Assembly (NCBI RefSeq): GCF_030409715.1
Contig: NZ_JAUFQI010000001.1
Span: 2,220,501 to 2,284,500 of the forward strand
DNA length: 64,000 nt
DNA from: Reinekea marina
GTDB taxonomy: Bacteria; Pseudomonadota; Gammaproteobacteria; Pseudomonadales; Natronospirillaceae
Reading direction: 5' to 3'
Position 1 is the first letter of the stretch; the number at the start of each line of letters is the position of its first letter. The translations under genes and the position numbers were made by a program. Of the stretch, positions 46,545 to 55,448 are shown piece after piece. The notes under the pieces were generated by a model, which searched no databases, had not been told where the DNA came from, and saw nothing but the letters and a program-made list of their open reading frames with translations.

Positions 46545-46676
46545 CTAGGCTGCATCACCATAATTATCACATACAACTACAAGGTATCCGTCTGGGTCAT
46601 GAAGCCATATTTCATGGTGTTTTGCATTAGGGTTAACATGAGGTTCGGCAACCACTATCATTGGCTCAATTTTCAT
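46545..46676 (-). pseudogene. fragment of a VOC/glyoxalase-family protein
   Basis: A 43-codon frame encodes a segment that includes HHEIWLHDPDGYLVVVCD, typical of the C-terminal end of a VOC (glyoxalase/bleomycin resistance) domain. The expected roughly 120-residue protein is not open upstream: an in-frame stop closes the frame about 11 codons before the ATG. It is best read as the remnant of a decayed or truncated gene. Confidence 0.7.
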
Positions 46677-46774
46677 ATTTCTTCCACCTATGTAGTATTT
46701 ATATATAGGTTATTAATGTTTAAATTTCAACAGATTGCGCAGCTTTTGTGGTAACACACCTCTAGCTTTGAGGG

Positions 46775-46906
46775 TTAGATATGCTTCATGCTATTGCCAT
46801 ACCCCCCAGATAAATACCACATCGTTACTGCAATAGGTATCGTTAGAAACGGGTATTTGTACCGCCAAACCATCACGGCACCAACGGCAAGCGTGGCCAG
46901 CTCCAT
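46775..46906 (-). pseudogene. fragment of an integral membrane protein
   Basis: A minus-strand frame encodes LATLAVGAVMVWRYKYPFL and PIAVTMWYLSG, two hydrophobic segments resembling part of a multi-pass membrane protein. In-frame stops bound it on both sides (a TGA about 8 codons before the ATG). It lies beside the VOC fragment, and both appear to be decayed genes. Confidence 0.5.
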
Positions 46907-47161
46907 GGAAAGCCAATGCCATTTTAAATATCAGTGATAATCACCTTTTCATTCGCAAGCACAGAAAGTGTGTTTGAACCAAATAGCTAACCTAAATGAA
47001 GGTAGTTGTTACCGAATTTCTATATTGTGATTCATTTTATATTCAGTACTTTCTGTTATATTTCCTTTATACGTTTTCAGTATCCATACTGATTTCAACC
47101 ATTTACTCTATGGCAAGGAGACGGGACACTGACAAATGCTGTCGTTGTGGTCCTCACTAAT
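46907..47161. other. non-coding part of the 46.5-47.2 kb spacer
   Basis: Nothing coding is supported between the membrane-protein fragment and the secreted orphan at 47162. AAGGAG at about 47115-47120 lacks an ATG at a usable distance; a CTG at 47129 is the only in-frame candidate. Confidence 0.5.
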
Positions 47162-48475
47162 ATGAATGAAGCATTAAAAAAATTACAAAAAATTTCTGTA
47201 ACCACACTTTTATTTTCTGCAAGTACGATTGTGTTCGCGATAAACACGACCAATATCCCTGAACAATGCCAAGAATATGTAAGTGAATTAAAGTTGCAAC
47301 TCACTGAGGCAGATACTGAGTTTGTCCAATCTGGTCTTCCCTATGTGATATCCGCGTTCCGTGAGGGGTCTCCTGAGTGCATGTCGCTGGTATTTGAATA
47401 CCCTTTCGAAATGCCTAACCCACTCCCTCCAATAAAAACCCCAACCGAAATGGTAAAAAGGATCGCTGAGGTCGTTGACGATTCAATCCAGCTAAAAATT
47501 GCGCAATCCTCCATAAACAACTGGAGCACAATGGGCTGGAAAGGATCTATGCTAGAAAACGGCATTATTTGGATAGCAGAGTCAGGGGGAATATTTAGAA
47601 TTCACTATGAAACAGCGGCAAGGAAAACAAAAATTGAGAGTGTGCTAGCAGCACAGCAAAAGAACCTCCACCCTAGCTTACATGAGTTCGAGAGCCCTAT
47701 TTTATCGTGGAATTCGAAACGCTTTAATATCAGAGTAGATCAGTTGGTCAATGACCAATATCGATACGCTGTCTGGAAAGGCAGTGAACCCCAAAGTTCT
47801 AAACCAGATCTAATCCTAAACAATGGACAATATTATCGATCGGGTGGATCAATGTCATACCCTGAGTATCAATTTAGGAACGGTAAGTACATTTACACAA
47901 TTGGTCAATCGTGGACTCCTAATTGGCCTGACGGGAAAATTGGTCAGCTAATCGTAGAAAAAGAAAACTCTGATGGTTCAACAAATTTATTAACAACTGT
48001 CGATTACTTCGAAAATGATATTGGTATGAACATTCCTATGAGTCGAAATGAATTTGTAGAAGACTTTATTAATAAATTGCTACAAAGCGCTCCTTTAAGA
48101 GGCAGAGGACAAGATAATATTAATTATAAACACATTGGTACCACAGATGACCTTTATTCAGAGAATTACTGTGACCGATCTTATGAATTAAATTTAACCA
48201 ACATACCAGTAGAGCAATTTACTGAATTACTAGAGTTGCACATAAGAGAAACCTTTACATGGGAAAAAGAGAATTGGCCAAATATGAAATTACAGTTTTC
48301 CGAGTACTCAGGCGTAAATCAAGAATTAATGACTCCTGTAGACAGTTCACTTTCAATTGATGTGATCAATGTTACTGTTGACGAACCTGGTTCAACCTTT
48401 TTATTTTACTTTACTGAAGAAAACGGAGTAGATAAATTGATTCAAGTTTCGCGAAAAACACTGTGCATGCCTTAA
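47162..48475 (+). CDS. secreted orphan protein, 437 residues
   Basis: No family is recognised. The product has a probable Sec signal peptide (MNEALKKLQKISVTTLLFSA, ending near STIVFA at residue 26). A soluble, beta-rich mature part follows with few cysteines (CQ near 35, CM near 69, and a C-terminal LCMP). The start is uncertain: a GTG at 47147 would add 5 residues, and ATG 47162 gives the cleaner signal peptide, but neither has a good ribosome site. An intrinsic terminator follows. It lies in the AT-richer accessory stretch. Confidence 0.65.
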   Translation: MNEALKKLQKISVTTLLFSASTIVFAINTTNIPEQCQEYVSELKLQLTEADTEFVQSGLPYVISAFREGSPECMSLVFEYPFEMPNPLPPIKTPTEMVKRIAEVVDDSIQLKIAQSSINNWSTMGWKGSMLENGIIWIAESGGIFRIHYETAARKTKIESVLAAQQKNLHPSLHEFESPILSWNSKRFNIRVDQLVNDQYRYAVWKGSEPQSSKPDLILNNGQYYRSGGSMSYPEYQFRNGKYIYTIGQSWTPNWPDGKIGQLIVEKENSDGSTNLLTTVDYFENDIGMNIPMSRNEFVEDFINKLLQSAPLRGRGQDNINYKHIGTTDDLYSENYCDRSYELNLTNIPVEQFTELLELHIRETFTWEKENWPNMKLQFSEYSGVNQELMTPVDSSLSIDVINVTVDEPGSTFLFYFTEENGVDKLIQVSRKTLCMP

Positions 48476-48500
48476 TAAACGTTTAAATGATAACATTGAT

Positions 48501-48548
48501 AAGCTCTTGGATTTCTGACTTGATTCCAAGAGCTTTTTAAAAATCTAT
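48501..48548 (+). terminator. intrinsic terminator of the secreted orphan
   Basis: The stem AAGCTCTTGGA/TCCAAGAGCTT (48501-48511 with 48535-48545) is followed by TTTTT overlapping its end. Confidence 0.85.
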
Positions 48549-48572
48549 TTGTTCACAAAAATAACAACAACA

Positions 48573-48968
48573 TCAACAACAGGCACTTATAACTTCTACA
48601 ACTAGCGCTTCATCATCGGCTTCAGCTAAACCACTGACTCCCATAGCCCCTAGAACCTTACCTTTCACTTCAATAGGTACTCCGCCAGCAATACCAGTAA
48701 ACTTTGGGTCTGTCCAGTAACTTAACCCTTTATGAGTTTCTCGTGCCCATTGAGCTAAGCTCGATGTTTTTTGCCGGTCTCTGGCTGACGTGTACGCTTT
48801 GTTTTGCGCTAAGACGATGGCGTGTTTAGCTACATTATCTGTTCTAGCAAACCCAACCAATTCACCGTGATTGTCTACAACCGCAACCGCTATTTCTACT
48901 TCTTTGTGTTTCGCAAACTCTAATGCTTTCGCGATTAAATCCTGCGACAACGTTAAATCTATATCCAT
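48573..48968 (-). CDS. GlcG/HbpS-like (DUF336) protein
   Basis: The 131-residue protein matches the GlcG/HbpS family, small cofactor- or haem-binding proteins of uncertain role. Typical elements are VAVVDNHGELVGFARTDN near 30-47, KAYTSARDRQKTS near 60 and GGVPIEVKGKVLGAMGVSG near 95-113. A GTG at 48980 could add 4 residues; ATG 48968 is preferred because AGGTGG lies at the right distance. It has no signal peptide. Neighbours give no pathway clue. Confidence 0.85.
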   Translation of the reverse strand: MDIDLTLSQDLIAKALEFAKHKEVEIAVAVVDNHGELVGFARTDNVAKHAIVLAQNKAYTSARDRQKTSSLAQWARETHKGLSYWTDPKFTGIAGGVPIEVKGKVLGAMGVSGLAEADDEALVVEVISACC

Positions 48969-49120
48969 ACTTTTATCCACCTATGAACAATTACTTTTAG
49001 TTAATATTGACTAGCTCAATACTAATATATGCACTGAATATATGAAGGTGATTCATTCGAAAGAAGGTTAATTGTTCGTACTATAGTTGTGTATTTACCT
49101 ATTACAGATATAAAAAATCA

Positions 49121-49609
49121 CTAAACGTCACTAACATTTGCCACAAGCTCGGTCTTTTTCCCGTTAAAATCACGGTATAGCTTTTCATGAGCCACTTTAG
49201 AAAAAGTATCGGTACGGTTGTTATAATCTGTGATCCAGCTAATGAGCATGTCTAAATTTGCATCTTGTGCAGCTTTAGATTCATATTTGTGAGGCTCCCA
49301 TGGGCGATTCCTCGCATTGTCTATACACTCTGAGATAGGTAGGTTGAGAAAGATGATTTCACTGGCCTTTGGCATGACAAGCTTTAATAAATCTGAATAG
49401 CAGCCTTCAATTACCCAGTTAGGGCGGCTCTCAATAAACTCGATTATTTGGTTTTCTGATTCTTCAATAGCCTTTCGCTCGGGCGGCATGATCGGCTGCC
49501 ATGCCACTGTATCCAAATCTAAATGAGCTAGTTGGTATTTCTTGGCCAATTTTTTGGCTAAGGAAGACTTCCCCGACCCTGAATTCCCAAAAATAACAAT
49601 GGTGCTCAT
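49121..49609 (-). CDS. small P-loop NTPase (adenylate/shikimate-kinase-like)
   Basis: The 162-residue protein starts with Walker A FGNSGSGKSSLAKKLA (residues 7-22). It has an HLDLDTVAWQP segment near 28-38 and a lid-like region with basic residues further on (NARNRPWEPHKYES). It resembles the topology-modulation/AAA small kinases often annotated as AAA family ATPase. The substrate is unknown. It is single, in the accessory stretch. Confidence 0.78.
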   Translation of the reverse strand: MSTIVIFGNSGSGKSSLAKKLAKKYQLAHLDLDTVAWQPIMPPERKAIEESENQIIEFIESRPNWVIEGCYSDLLKLVMPKASEIIFLNLPISECIDNARNRPWEPHKYESKAAQDANLDMLISWITDYNNRTDTFSKVAHEKLYRDFNGKKTELVANVSDV

Positions 49610-49732
49610 TTGAAAACCCCTTAAGACTTAATAGTGAATGCCTTGTATCGACCATAAAAGAAGATTAACAAAGAAACGGAACTACCCGAAAATGAATTCA
49701 TAAAAGATCGAGAATGCTAGTTCCAATTTAAT

Positions 49733-50074
49733 TCAAATACTTCTATCTGAGAAATATTCATTTAGGCTATGAGGAAGAGAGCCATTCTGAATTACGTAGG
49801 CTGTAAAATCACCAACTAAGGAAGCAGCAACAAAACTTCCTACGACATAAGCCAAAGCCTCAAAACCACTTGTATCACCCCACTTTACAAGGCAGGTAAC
49901 AAAAGCAATTAAATGGAATGCCGCTCCATAGGTTGGTATAGGCAAGACAATATAGGCAGCAACTACGAACAACATTAACTGTTTCAATTCAATATTTTGA
50001 AACATTCTTTTACTTGCAAAGTACATAATGCCAATTGCTACTAGAAAGTTACAAATCAATTCTAAAAGATTCAA
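49733..50074 (-). CDS. small membrane protein with three helices
   Basis: No family is recognised. The 113-residue product has hydrophobic segments around residues 3-20, 34-65 and 75-95 and a hydrophilic C-terminus. The frame is open further to a TTG at 50098. TTG 50074 is suggested instead because AAGGAG lies 9 bases upstream of it, but the start is uncertain. Confidence 0.5.
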   Translation of the reverse strand: MNLLELICNFLVAIGIMYFASKRMFQNIELKQLMLFVVAAYIVLPIPTYGAAFHLIAFVTCLVKWGDTSGFEALAYVVGSFVAASLVGDFTAYVIQNGSLPHSLNEYFSDRSI

Positions 50075-50196
50075 TTGCCATAGCTCCTTATTAATCAATC
50101 ACTTGTCTTTTTATTTTTTTTTAGATATTCCGCTAAGGTAAACACCATCCATGTTTCTTAGTACCTTAATTTCAATCATAATGTCGACTATTCACC

Positions 50197-50215
50197 TACC
50201 TGTCAATTTGAACAT
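50197..50215 (+). repeat. direct repeat copy 1 (19 bp)
   Basis: TACCTGTCAATTTGAACAT occurs here and again at 52265-52283 in the same orientation, about 2.07 kb apart, both in non-coding sequence. Confidence 0.6.
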
Positions 50216-50343
50216 TAACATTGCTTGTTTAATTTTAAAACCTACAAAACTGAATCGCAGGTAGCATATTTTGGTGCTAAATGTACATGGTAGCCCTATC
50301 CTACACTCGTGAAGCGGAATTGTTATATTTCATATAATGAGGT

Positions 50344-50970
50344 TCATATTTTTCGTGCAATGATGAAAACACTAATGCCATTCTTGCCATGACTCCATTG
50401 CTTTTCAATTGAAAAACCCGCCTTTTTGATTTCATAGAGCAGCGTTGATTCGGTTAATACAAATACATCGGGCATAAGCCCTAATCGCTTTCCAATTGGA
50501 GCAAGCAATTTTATGAAGCGTAAGTAAGAATGCCCAATACAGGCCGTACTGCTAACAAATACTCCACCAGGTTTAAGAATTCTGGCAACTTCAGTAATCG
50601 CAGACTGCCAGTCCTCCATTAGGTGAATCACATTTAAACCTAATACTGCATCTAGACTATCCGCTTTAGCATTAAACTCTTGTAAAGTTCCACGCGAGAA
50701 AGTAATGTTATCAATATCAGCCTCTCTTGCCTTATTCCGGCCAATCTCAATCATTTTCTCAGATATATCGATGGCGTAAATGTGTTGCACATAAGGAGCA
50801 TGATATACAGCCGTTGTGCCAGTACCGCACCCAAATTCTAAAACCTGCATGCCGGTAGACAAGGTAGCTTGCGTCTCGCGAAGCTTTTTCTGATACGTTA
50901 ATTCATCAGAAATCGGACTCTCCGCATAACCCTTAGCTTTACTATCCCAAAATTTATCAGACTTACTCAT
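50344..50970 (-). CDS. class I SAM-dependent methyltransferase
   Basis: The 208-residue protein is a methyltransferase of the UbiE/Methyltransf_11 type: SAM motif VLEFGCGTGTTA near residue 40-51, the acidic IDISEKMIE near 63, and GLNVIHLMEDWQ with LKPGGVF near 110-135. No methyl acceptor can be inferred. GAGGT precedes ATG. Confidence 0.82.
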   Translation of the reverse strand: MSKSDKFWDSKAKGYAESPISDELTYQKKLRETQATLSTGMQVLEFGCGTGTTAVYHAPYVQHIYAIDISEKMIEIGRNKAREADIDNITFSRGTLQEFNAKADSLDAVLGLNVIHLMEDWQSAITEVARILKPGGVFVSSTACIGHSYLRFIKLLAPIGKRLGLMPDVFVLTESTLLYEIKKAGFSIEKQWSHGKNGISVFIIARKI

Positions 50971-51331
50971 GCCAACCTCGACTATGCTGTTTAAACTGCA
51001 GCTTAGGTACTTTGGATTTGAATCGGTATCTCTATAGCAACCAGAACAAAAATACCTTCAGGGAGCCTATTTGCTTAGGTTAGTGCCATAAAAGCTTTTA
51101 GGCTAATAAATACTCAACCTTACGTCTAAAATACAAACATTCCCGCAAACCTAATTTCATTCTTTTTAGATGGTTTGTCCATTTAAGTACTGTATTTTTA
51201 ACCTCAACGGATATATAAATACTTATGCACTTCAATGAAAAAGTTTGGCCGACAGGATTTAGGTCACGTTGAGCAATGAATGCATAGCAACTTTTGGCTA
51301 TATACCTAATTTGCACTCAAGAACGGACACT
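50971..51331. other. spacer without a supported gene
   Basis: A 72-codon minus-strand frame (51098-51316) lies here, but it has no family resemblance, no good ribosome site and atypical composition, so it is not called as a gene. No other feature is seen. Confidence 0.4.
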
Positions 51332-51610
51332 ATGAAACTAAATATGGTTAATTACTTATTATCAACTATTTCGATTTTGTTCTTTATATTAGGAGCCCTA
51401 CTAATATTTGAAGTTATCAGACCTTATAGCAATTTAAAGGTAGATGGACCACTAGGGCTCAGTTGTTTTGTTCTGGGGGCTTTGATTTCAGGGTGTTTTC
51501 TTTGGTTCAGTTTTGGAGTGATTGCAATAAACATGATCAGCTTAGCCTTAAACTTGGTCTTTATCGTCTGGGTATGTGTCATGCTTTATATGGCATCAAA
51601 TATATTTTAA
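51332..51610 (+). CDS. small membrane protein, 92 residues
   Basis: The product starts MKLNMVNYLLSTISILFF and has three hydrophobic helices (about 5-27, 40-62 and 65-90). An upstream frame to 51269 exists, but ATG 51332 begins directly before the first helix. No family is recognised and the ribosome site is weak. Confidence 0.45.
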   Translation: MKLNMVNYLLSTISILFFILGALLIFEVIRPYSNLKVDGPLGLSCFVLGALISGCFLWFSFGVIAINMISLALNLVFIVWVCVMLYMASNIF

Positions 51611-51753
51611 ACATCAACAATAGATAATTTTTTGTCGGAAACTAGAGGCAAATAAGCCATAGTTTTACACGCCACTAGTTATAAAGCACAAAGTAACCCT
51701 ATAAAAACACGGGTCGTGTTAATTCTTAAGGAATTGCTGCAACTTGCATTATA

Positions 51754-52143
51754 CTAAGGAGTTCCTTCAAAAAAACCGCTTACATACCAACAGCCATCCA
51801 ATTTCTGGAATAGCCATTTTCTATAGTTAGACTCTACTTCTGCAGCATAAATTAGCTTTGCCCGATCATCATTAACGGTAGCAACCCATTTATTAGCTCT
51901 GTCTTTTTGCAGTAATTTCAAGGAAGCCGCTGAGGATTCTCTGATACTAGATAAATCTCCATCCATGATTTTCTCGTTGTAATCTAACTCAGACGACTTA
52001 ACCTTATGTTGAAAGGGAAACCTATAGATAAGCTCGCCGCTGTTAAAACGGTGCACTATTTCTTCACGATTAAGCTCTATTACACATTCAGAAAATGTAA
52101 ATGGTGAAGCCATAAAAATTGACATAATTATCAGTTTTTTCAT
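51754..52143 (-). CDS. secreted small protein, 129 residues
   Basis: The product has a short signal peptide (MKKLIIMSIFMASPFTFS, cleavage near residue 18). A hydrophilic mature domain follows with two cysteines (about 20 and 117) that may pair. It resembles small periplasmic proteins of unknown function, with ESNYRKWLFQKLDGCWYVSG near the end. No family name can be given. Confidence 0.55.
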   Translation of the reverse strand: MKKLIIMSIFMASPFTFSECVIELNREEIVHRFNSGELIYRFPFQHKVKSSELDYNEKIMDGDLSSIRESSAASLKLLQKDRANKWVATVNDDRAKLIYAAEVESNYRKWLFQKLDGCWYVSGFFEGTP

Positions 52144-52264
52144 GAAAGTTCATTTTAAATTTAAGCTTCTCTAAAAACCCGTTCGTCCCTACTTTCATTA
52201 GTATTCAATTTACGGAACTATGACGGCCATACCCAATACGGCTCCATATTGAACCAGGAATTTA

Positions 52265-52283
52265 TACCTGTCAATTTGAACAT
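52265..52283 (+). repeat. direct repeat copy 2 (19 bp)
   Basis: Second copy of the 19-base sequence at 50197-50215. It lies about 100 bases from the tRNA-Leu 3' end. Confidence 0.6.
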
Positions 52284-52386
52284 CAATATAAAATAAAAAA
52301 GTAGCGTAATTTTTCAGATAAGAGAAAACTCTCAACTACCTAACGGCATGAGAAGATGATTTAAAAGCTGAGGAAGTTCTAGGAAA

Positions 52387-52473
52387 TGGTGCGGGTGGCC
52401 GGACTTGAACCGGCACGACCGTTAAGTCGCAAGATTTTAAGTCTTGTGTGTCTACCGATTCCACCACACCCGC
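52387..52473 (-). tRNA. leuZ: tRNA-Leu (UAA)
   Basis: The acceptor stem GCGGGTG/CACCCGC is closed, with encoded CCA. The anticodon stem CAAGA/TCTTG holds loop CTTAAAA, giving anticodon TAA. A long variable arm marks a class II tRNA. It is third in the Gly-Cys-Leu cluster, the E. coli glyW-cysT-leuZ order. Confidence 0.96.
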
Positions 52474-52573
52474 TAAAAGACTTGGACGTCTCCGTCCTTT
52501 GTTACCTTACTGCTGCTCTTTACTGTGGAAAGAACACTTACTCTATTTTGAAACTTGTCCACTGAGTAAGTAG

Positions 52574-52647
52574 TGGAGGCGCGGGTCGGAATTGAACCGG
52601 CGTACACGGAGTTGCAGTCCGCTGCATGACCCCTCTGCCACCGCGCC
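52574..52647 (-). tRNA. cysT: tRNA-Cys (GCA)
   Basis: The acceptor stem GGCGCGG pairs with CCGCGCC. The anticodon loop is CTGCAAC with anticodon GCA, and CCA is encoded. It is the middle gene of the tRNA cluster. Confidence 0.96.
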
Positions 52648-52719
52648 TAATTTGCAATGTTTTAACAGCTTGCTGCTGATTGTGCCAAACAAGCGCGCAA
52701 CCGCTTATTTTTAATAATT

Positions 52720-52794
52720 TGGAGCGGGAAAGGAGGCTCGAACTCCCGACCCCAACCTTGGCAAGGTTGTGCTCTACCACTGAGCTATTCCCGC
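52720..52794 (-). tRNA. glyW: tRNA-Gly (GCC)
   Basis: The acceptor stem GCGGGAA pairs with TTCCCGC. The anticodon loop is TTGCCAA with anticodon GCC, and CCA is encoded. It is the first tRNA downstream of pgsA. Confidence 0.96.
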
Positions 52795-52962
52795 TAATTG
52801 TTGTTGGCTGTATGCCCTGACAACGGAGACGCATTTTAAGCATCCCTCACTTGTTGTCAAACATTATTTTATAACTTTTTGATTTTTATAGTGTTTTTTT
52901 AAAAAACCAGTCAATATTTAATCAAATCGAACAAAAATTACGCGTTTTCGCGCACTGATCAC

Positions 52963-52988
52963 AAAAATAAAGCCGCTATTGCGGCTTT
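52963..52988 (-). terminator. terminator at the end of pgsA
   Basis: The stem AAAGCCGC/GCGGCTTT (52969-52976 with 52981-52988) overlaps the pgsA stop codon and is followed on the minus strand by a T-rich run. The tRNAs downstream would need read-through or their own promoter. Confidence 0.75.
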
Positions 52989-53527
52989 AGATCGGACCAT
53001 GCAGCTTTCAGGTAAACGATCATCGACCATAAAGTTAAAGCAGCCGCTACTTGTAATGCAATTAAACCAAAGTTGCTGACAAAATTAACTGTATCTGGCG
53101 ATTGAGCCAGTAACACAATGATAGATACCATCTGCATCGTCGTTTTGAGCTTACCTAACATGTTAACGGCGACACTCGCACGTTTGCCAGCTTCTGCCAT
53201 CCACTCGCGTAATGCTGAGATCACAATTTCACGACCAATAATAATAACGGCAGGTATAGTCATAAAAAAGCTGGCGTGAGATTCAACCAAGACCACTAAG
53301 GCGGCCGCAACTATCAGTTTATCGGCTACGGGGTCTAGGAATGCACCAAAGGGTGTCATTTGCCCCAGCTTGCGCGCTAGATACCCATCGAACCAATCGG
53401 TAACGGCGGCTATGGTAAAAAGAATGGCCGTCGCTAAATACGCCCATTGAAAAGGTAAGTAATACACGATGACGCATACTGGAATAAGTATGACTCGAAA
53501 CATCGTCAGCAAATTTGGAATATTCAT
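52976..53527 (-). CDS. pgsA: CDP-diacylglycerol-glycerol-3-phosphate phosphatidyltransferase
   Basis: PgsA makes phosphatidylglycerol phosphate, the committed step to phosphatidylglycerol and cardiolipin. The 183-residue membrane protein carries the CDP-alcohol phosphotransferase motif DWFDGYLARKLGQMTPFGAF with the final DPVADK near residues 43-69, and four to six helices. AAGGACC precedes ATG. It is in the conserved uvrY-uvrC-pgsA-tRNA array. Confidence 0.95.
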   Translation of the reverse strand: MNIPNLLTMFRVILIPVCVIVYYLPFQWAYLATAILFTIAAVTDWFDGYLARKLGQMTPFGAFLDPVADKLIVAAALVVLVESHASFFMTIPAVIIIGREIVISALREWMAEAGKRASVAVNMLGKLKTTMQMVSIIVLLAQSPDTVNFVSNFGLIALQVAAALTLWSMIVYLKAAWSDLKPQ

Positions 53528-53589
53528 AGTGGTCCTTGAAAATCTATCGGCGCATTATAAACACATTCATTGAAAATAGGTTATTTGGT

Positions 53590-55437
53590 TTAATTCGTGT
53601 GCAAAAAAGTATAAATATCCTGAGCAAGTGCCGTCGATATGCCCTGCACTTTGGCAATTTCATCAACGCTGGCCGATTTAACTGCCTGAGCACTGCCAAA
53701 GTGGCGTATCAATGCCCTTCTGCGCGTACTCCCAACTTTAGGGATATCATCTAGCACAGAGCCTAATCGCTGCTTGCCACGCCGCGCTCGGTGCCCTGTA
53801 ATAGCAAAGCGATGAGCTTCATCTCGTATATGCTGAATGAGATGCAAAGCTTGCGAATGGTTGGGTAAGGTAATCGTTTGATCGGGTGTTTCGAAAAACA
53901 AGGTTTCTAACCCTGGTTTACGGGTTTCGCCTTTAGCGACACCTAACAACGGTATGGCCACACCGAGTTCGTTCATGACCTCACGAGCCATACTCATTTG
54001 CCCTTTACCGCCATCTACAATCAGTAAGTCGGGTAATTTAGTGTCTTCTTTTTGCAGCCTTGCATAACGCCTATGAATGGCTTGCTGCATAGCGGCGTAA
54101 TCATCACCTGCGGTCACGCCTTCAATATTGAATTTTCGATACATGCTTTTGTTAGGGCCGTCTCTGTCGTATACCACGCACGAGGCTGTCGTGGCTTCCC
54201 CACTGGAATGCGAAATGTCAAAACATTCGATGCGCTCTGGTATTTGCTCTAACTCTAGCGCTTCCTGCAACGCTTCTAGGCGTTGCGTAACTTGCTTACC
54301 GTGCGACATACGCAAACTTAATTGCTCGCCTGCATTGGTTTTAGCTAACTCAAGCCATTTAGCGTTAGTGGAACGAACGGCGTGGCTAATAGTGACCGAG
54401 CGATTGAATTGTTCTTTTAAAGCGCGCTCCAGCCAAGCTGATTCTTGCACCGGAACATTCGATAATATTTGCGTAGGGCATTCGGTATTGGCGCGCGCTA
54501 AATAGTATTGAGCTAAGAAGCCAGTCATGATTAAGCTTTCGTCTTCCTCTATTCCCGGCTTTGGAAAAAAGCTGCGGCTGCCGATCATGCGACCATCTCG
54601 TACCATTAAAAAGTGAATGCACACGCCCGAGGCTTCTTTTACTACAGCAAACACATCAACGTTGCCTTTAGCGCCCGAAACAAATTGTTGCTCTTGCACC
54701 TTTCTTAAAAACAACAATTGGTCGCGTAAATCGGCGGCTCGTTCATATTCGTATTTTTCGGCAGCGGCGTCCATGTCACGTTCTATTTTTTTTACCAAGT
54801 CTTGGCTCTTGCCTTGCAAAAAAGCGCGGGTTTTATCTAAATCTTCTTTGTATTCTTGCTCTGATACCAAGCCAACACACGGGGCTTTGCAGCGTTTTAT
54901 CTGATATTGCAAGCAAGGCTTTTCGCGATTACTAAACACGCTGTCTTCGCATTGACGAATCCGAAACGCTTTTTGCAATAACAATAAACTCTCTCGTACT
55001 GCATGCGCACTTGGAAACGGCCCAAAATATTCATCTTTTGCGCCTTTTGAACCGCGATGAACGTATAATCCTGGCGACGAATGCGACGTTGAAAGCTTTA
55101 AATAGGGGTACGATTTATCGTCCATCAATAGAATATTATAGGGCGGGCGATGCTTTTTAATCAGCGTCTGCTCTAGTAATAGTGCTTCGGTTTCACTGTG
55201 GGTAATGGTGATTTCAATCGATCGAATATGCGACACCAAAGCCACGGTTTTATTGGTGAGCCCGCGCGAGCGAAAGTAGCTCGATACCCTATTCTTTAAA
55301 TTTTTTGCTTTACCGACATACAGTAAATTGTGTTCGCCATCGAACATGCGGTATACACCGGGGCGAGCGGTTAAATTTCGTAAAAAGGCTTTTGAATCGA
55401 AAGGTTCGGCTTGGGGTTCTGTAGTCGGGTCAGACAT
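53590..55437 (-). CDS. uvrC: excinuclease ABC subunit C
   Basis: UvrC makes both incisions in nucleotide excision repair. The 615-residue protein shows an N-terminal GIY-YIG nuclease (GVYRMFDGEHNLLYVGKAKN near 27-46) and a cysteine-rich stretch (CLQYQIKRCKAPCVG near 170). A UVR domain follows near 205-240, then an RNase H-like second nuclease (FDISHSSGE, LIVDGGKGQ) and C-terminal helix-hairpin-helix motifs (LIRHFGSAQAVKSASVDEIA). Length is typical. It lies 12 bases after uvrY. Confidence 0.96.
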   Translation of the reverse strand: MSDPTTEPQAEPFDSKAFLRNLTARPGVYRMFDGEHNLLYVGKAKNLKNRVSSYFRSRGLTNKTVALVSHIRSIEITITHSETEALLLEQTLIKKHRPPYNILLMDDKSYPYLKLSTSHSSPGLYVHRGSKGAKDEYFGPFPSAHAVRESLLLLQKAFRIRQCEDSVFSNREKPCLQYQIKRCKAPCVGLVSEQEYKEDLDKTRAFLQGKSQDLVKKIERDMDAAAEKYEYERAADLRDQLLFLRKVQEQQFVSGAKGNVDVFAVVKEASGVCIHFLMVRDGRMIGSRSFFPKPGIEEDESLIMTGFLAQYYLARANTECPTQILSNVPVQESAWLERALKEQFNRSVTISHAVRSTNAKWLELAKTNAGEQLSLRMSHGKQVTQRLEALQEALELEQIPERIECFDISHSSGEATTASCVVYDRDGPNKSMYRKFNIEGVTAGDDYAAMQQAIHRRYARLQKEDTKLPDLLIVDGGKGQMSMAREVMNELGVAIPLLGVAKGETRKPGLETLFFETPDQTITLPNHSQALHLIQHIRDEAHRFAITGHRARRGKQRLGSVLDDIPKVGSTRRRALIRHFGSAQAVKSASVDEIAKVQGISTALAQDIYTFLHTN

Positions 55438-55448
55438 AGATGTTGCAG

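Noticed and set aside
51098..51316. 72-codon minus-strand frame
   Set aside because: No ribosome site, no family resemblance and atypical composition; treated as spacer.
46507..52386. Integron cassette array
   Set aside because: The small genes face both directions and no attC-like core sites (GTTRRRY with matching RYYYAAC) recur between them; no integrase is present.
52538..52843. 101-codon minus-strand reading frame
   Set aside because: It runs across tRNA-Cys and tRNA-Gly on the same strand and its sequence is explained by them.
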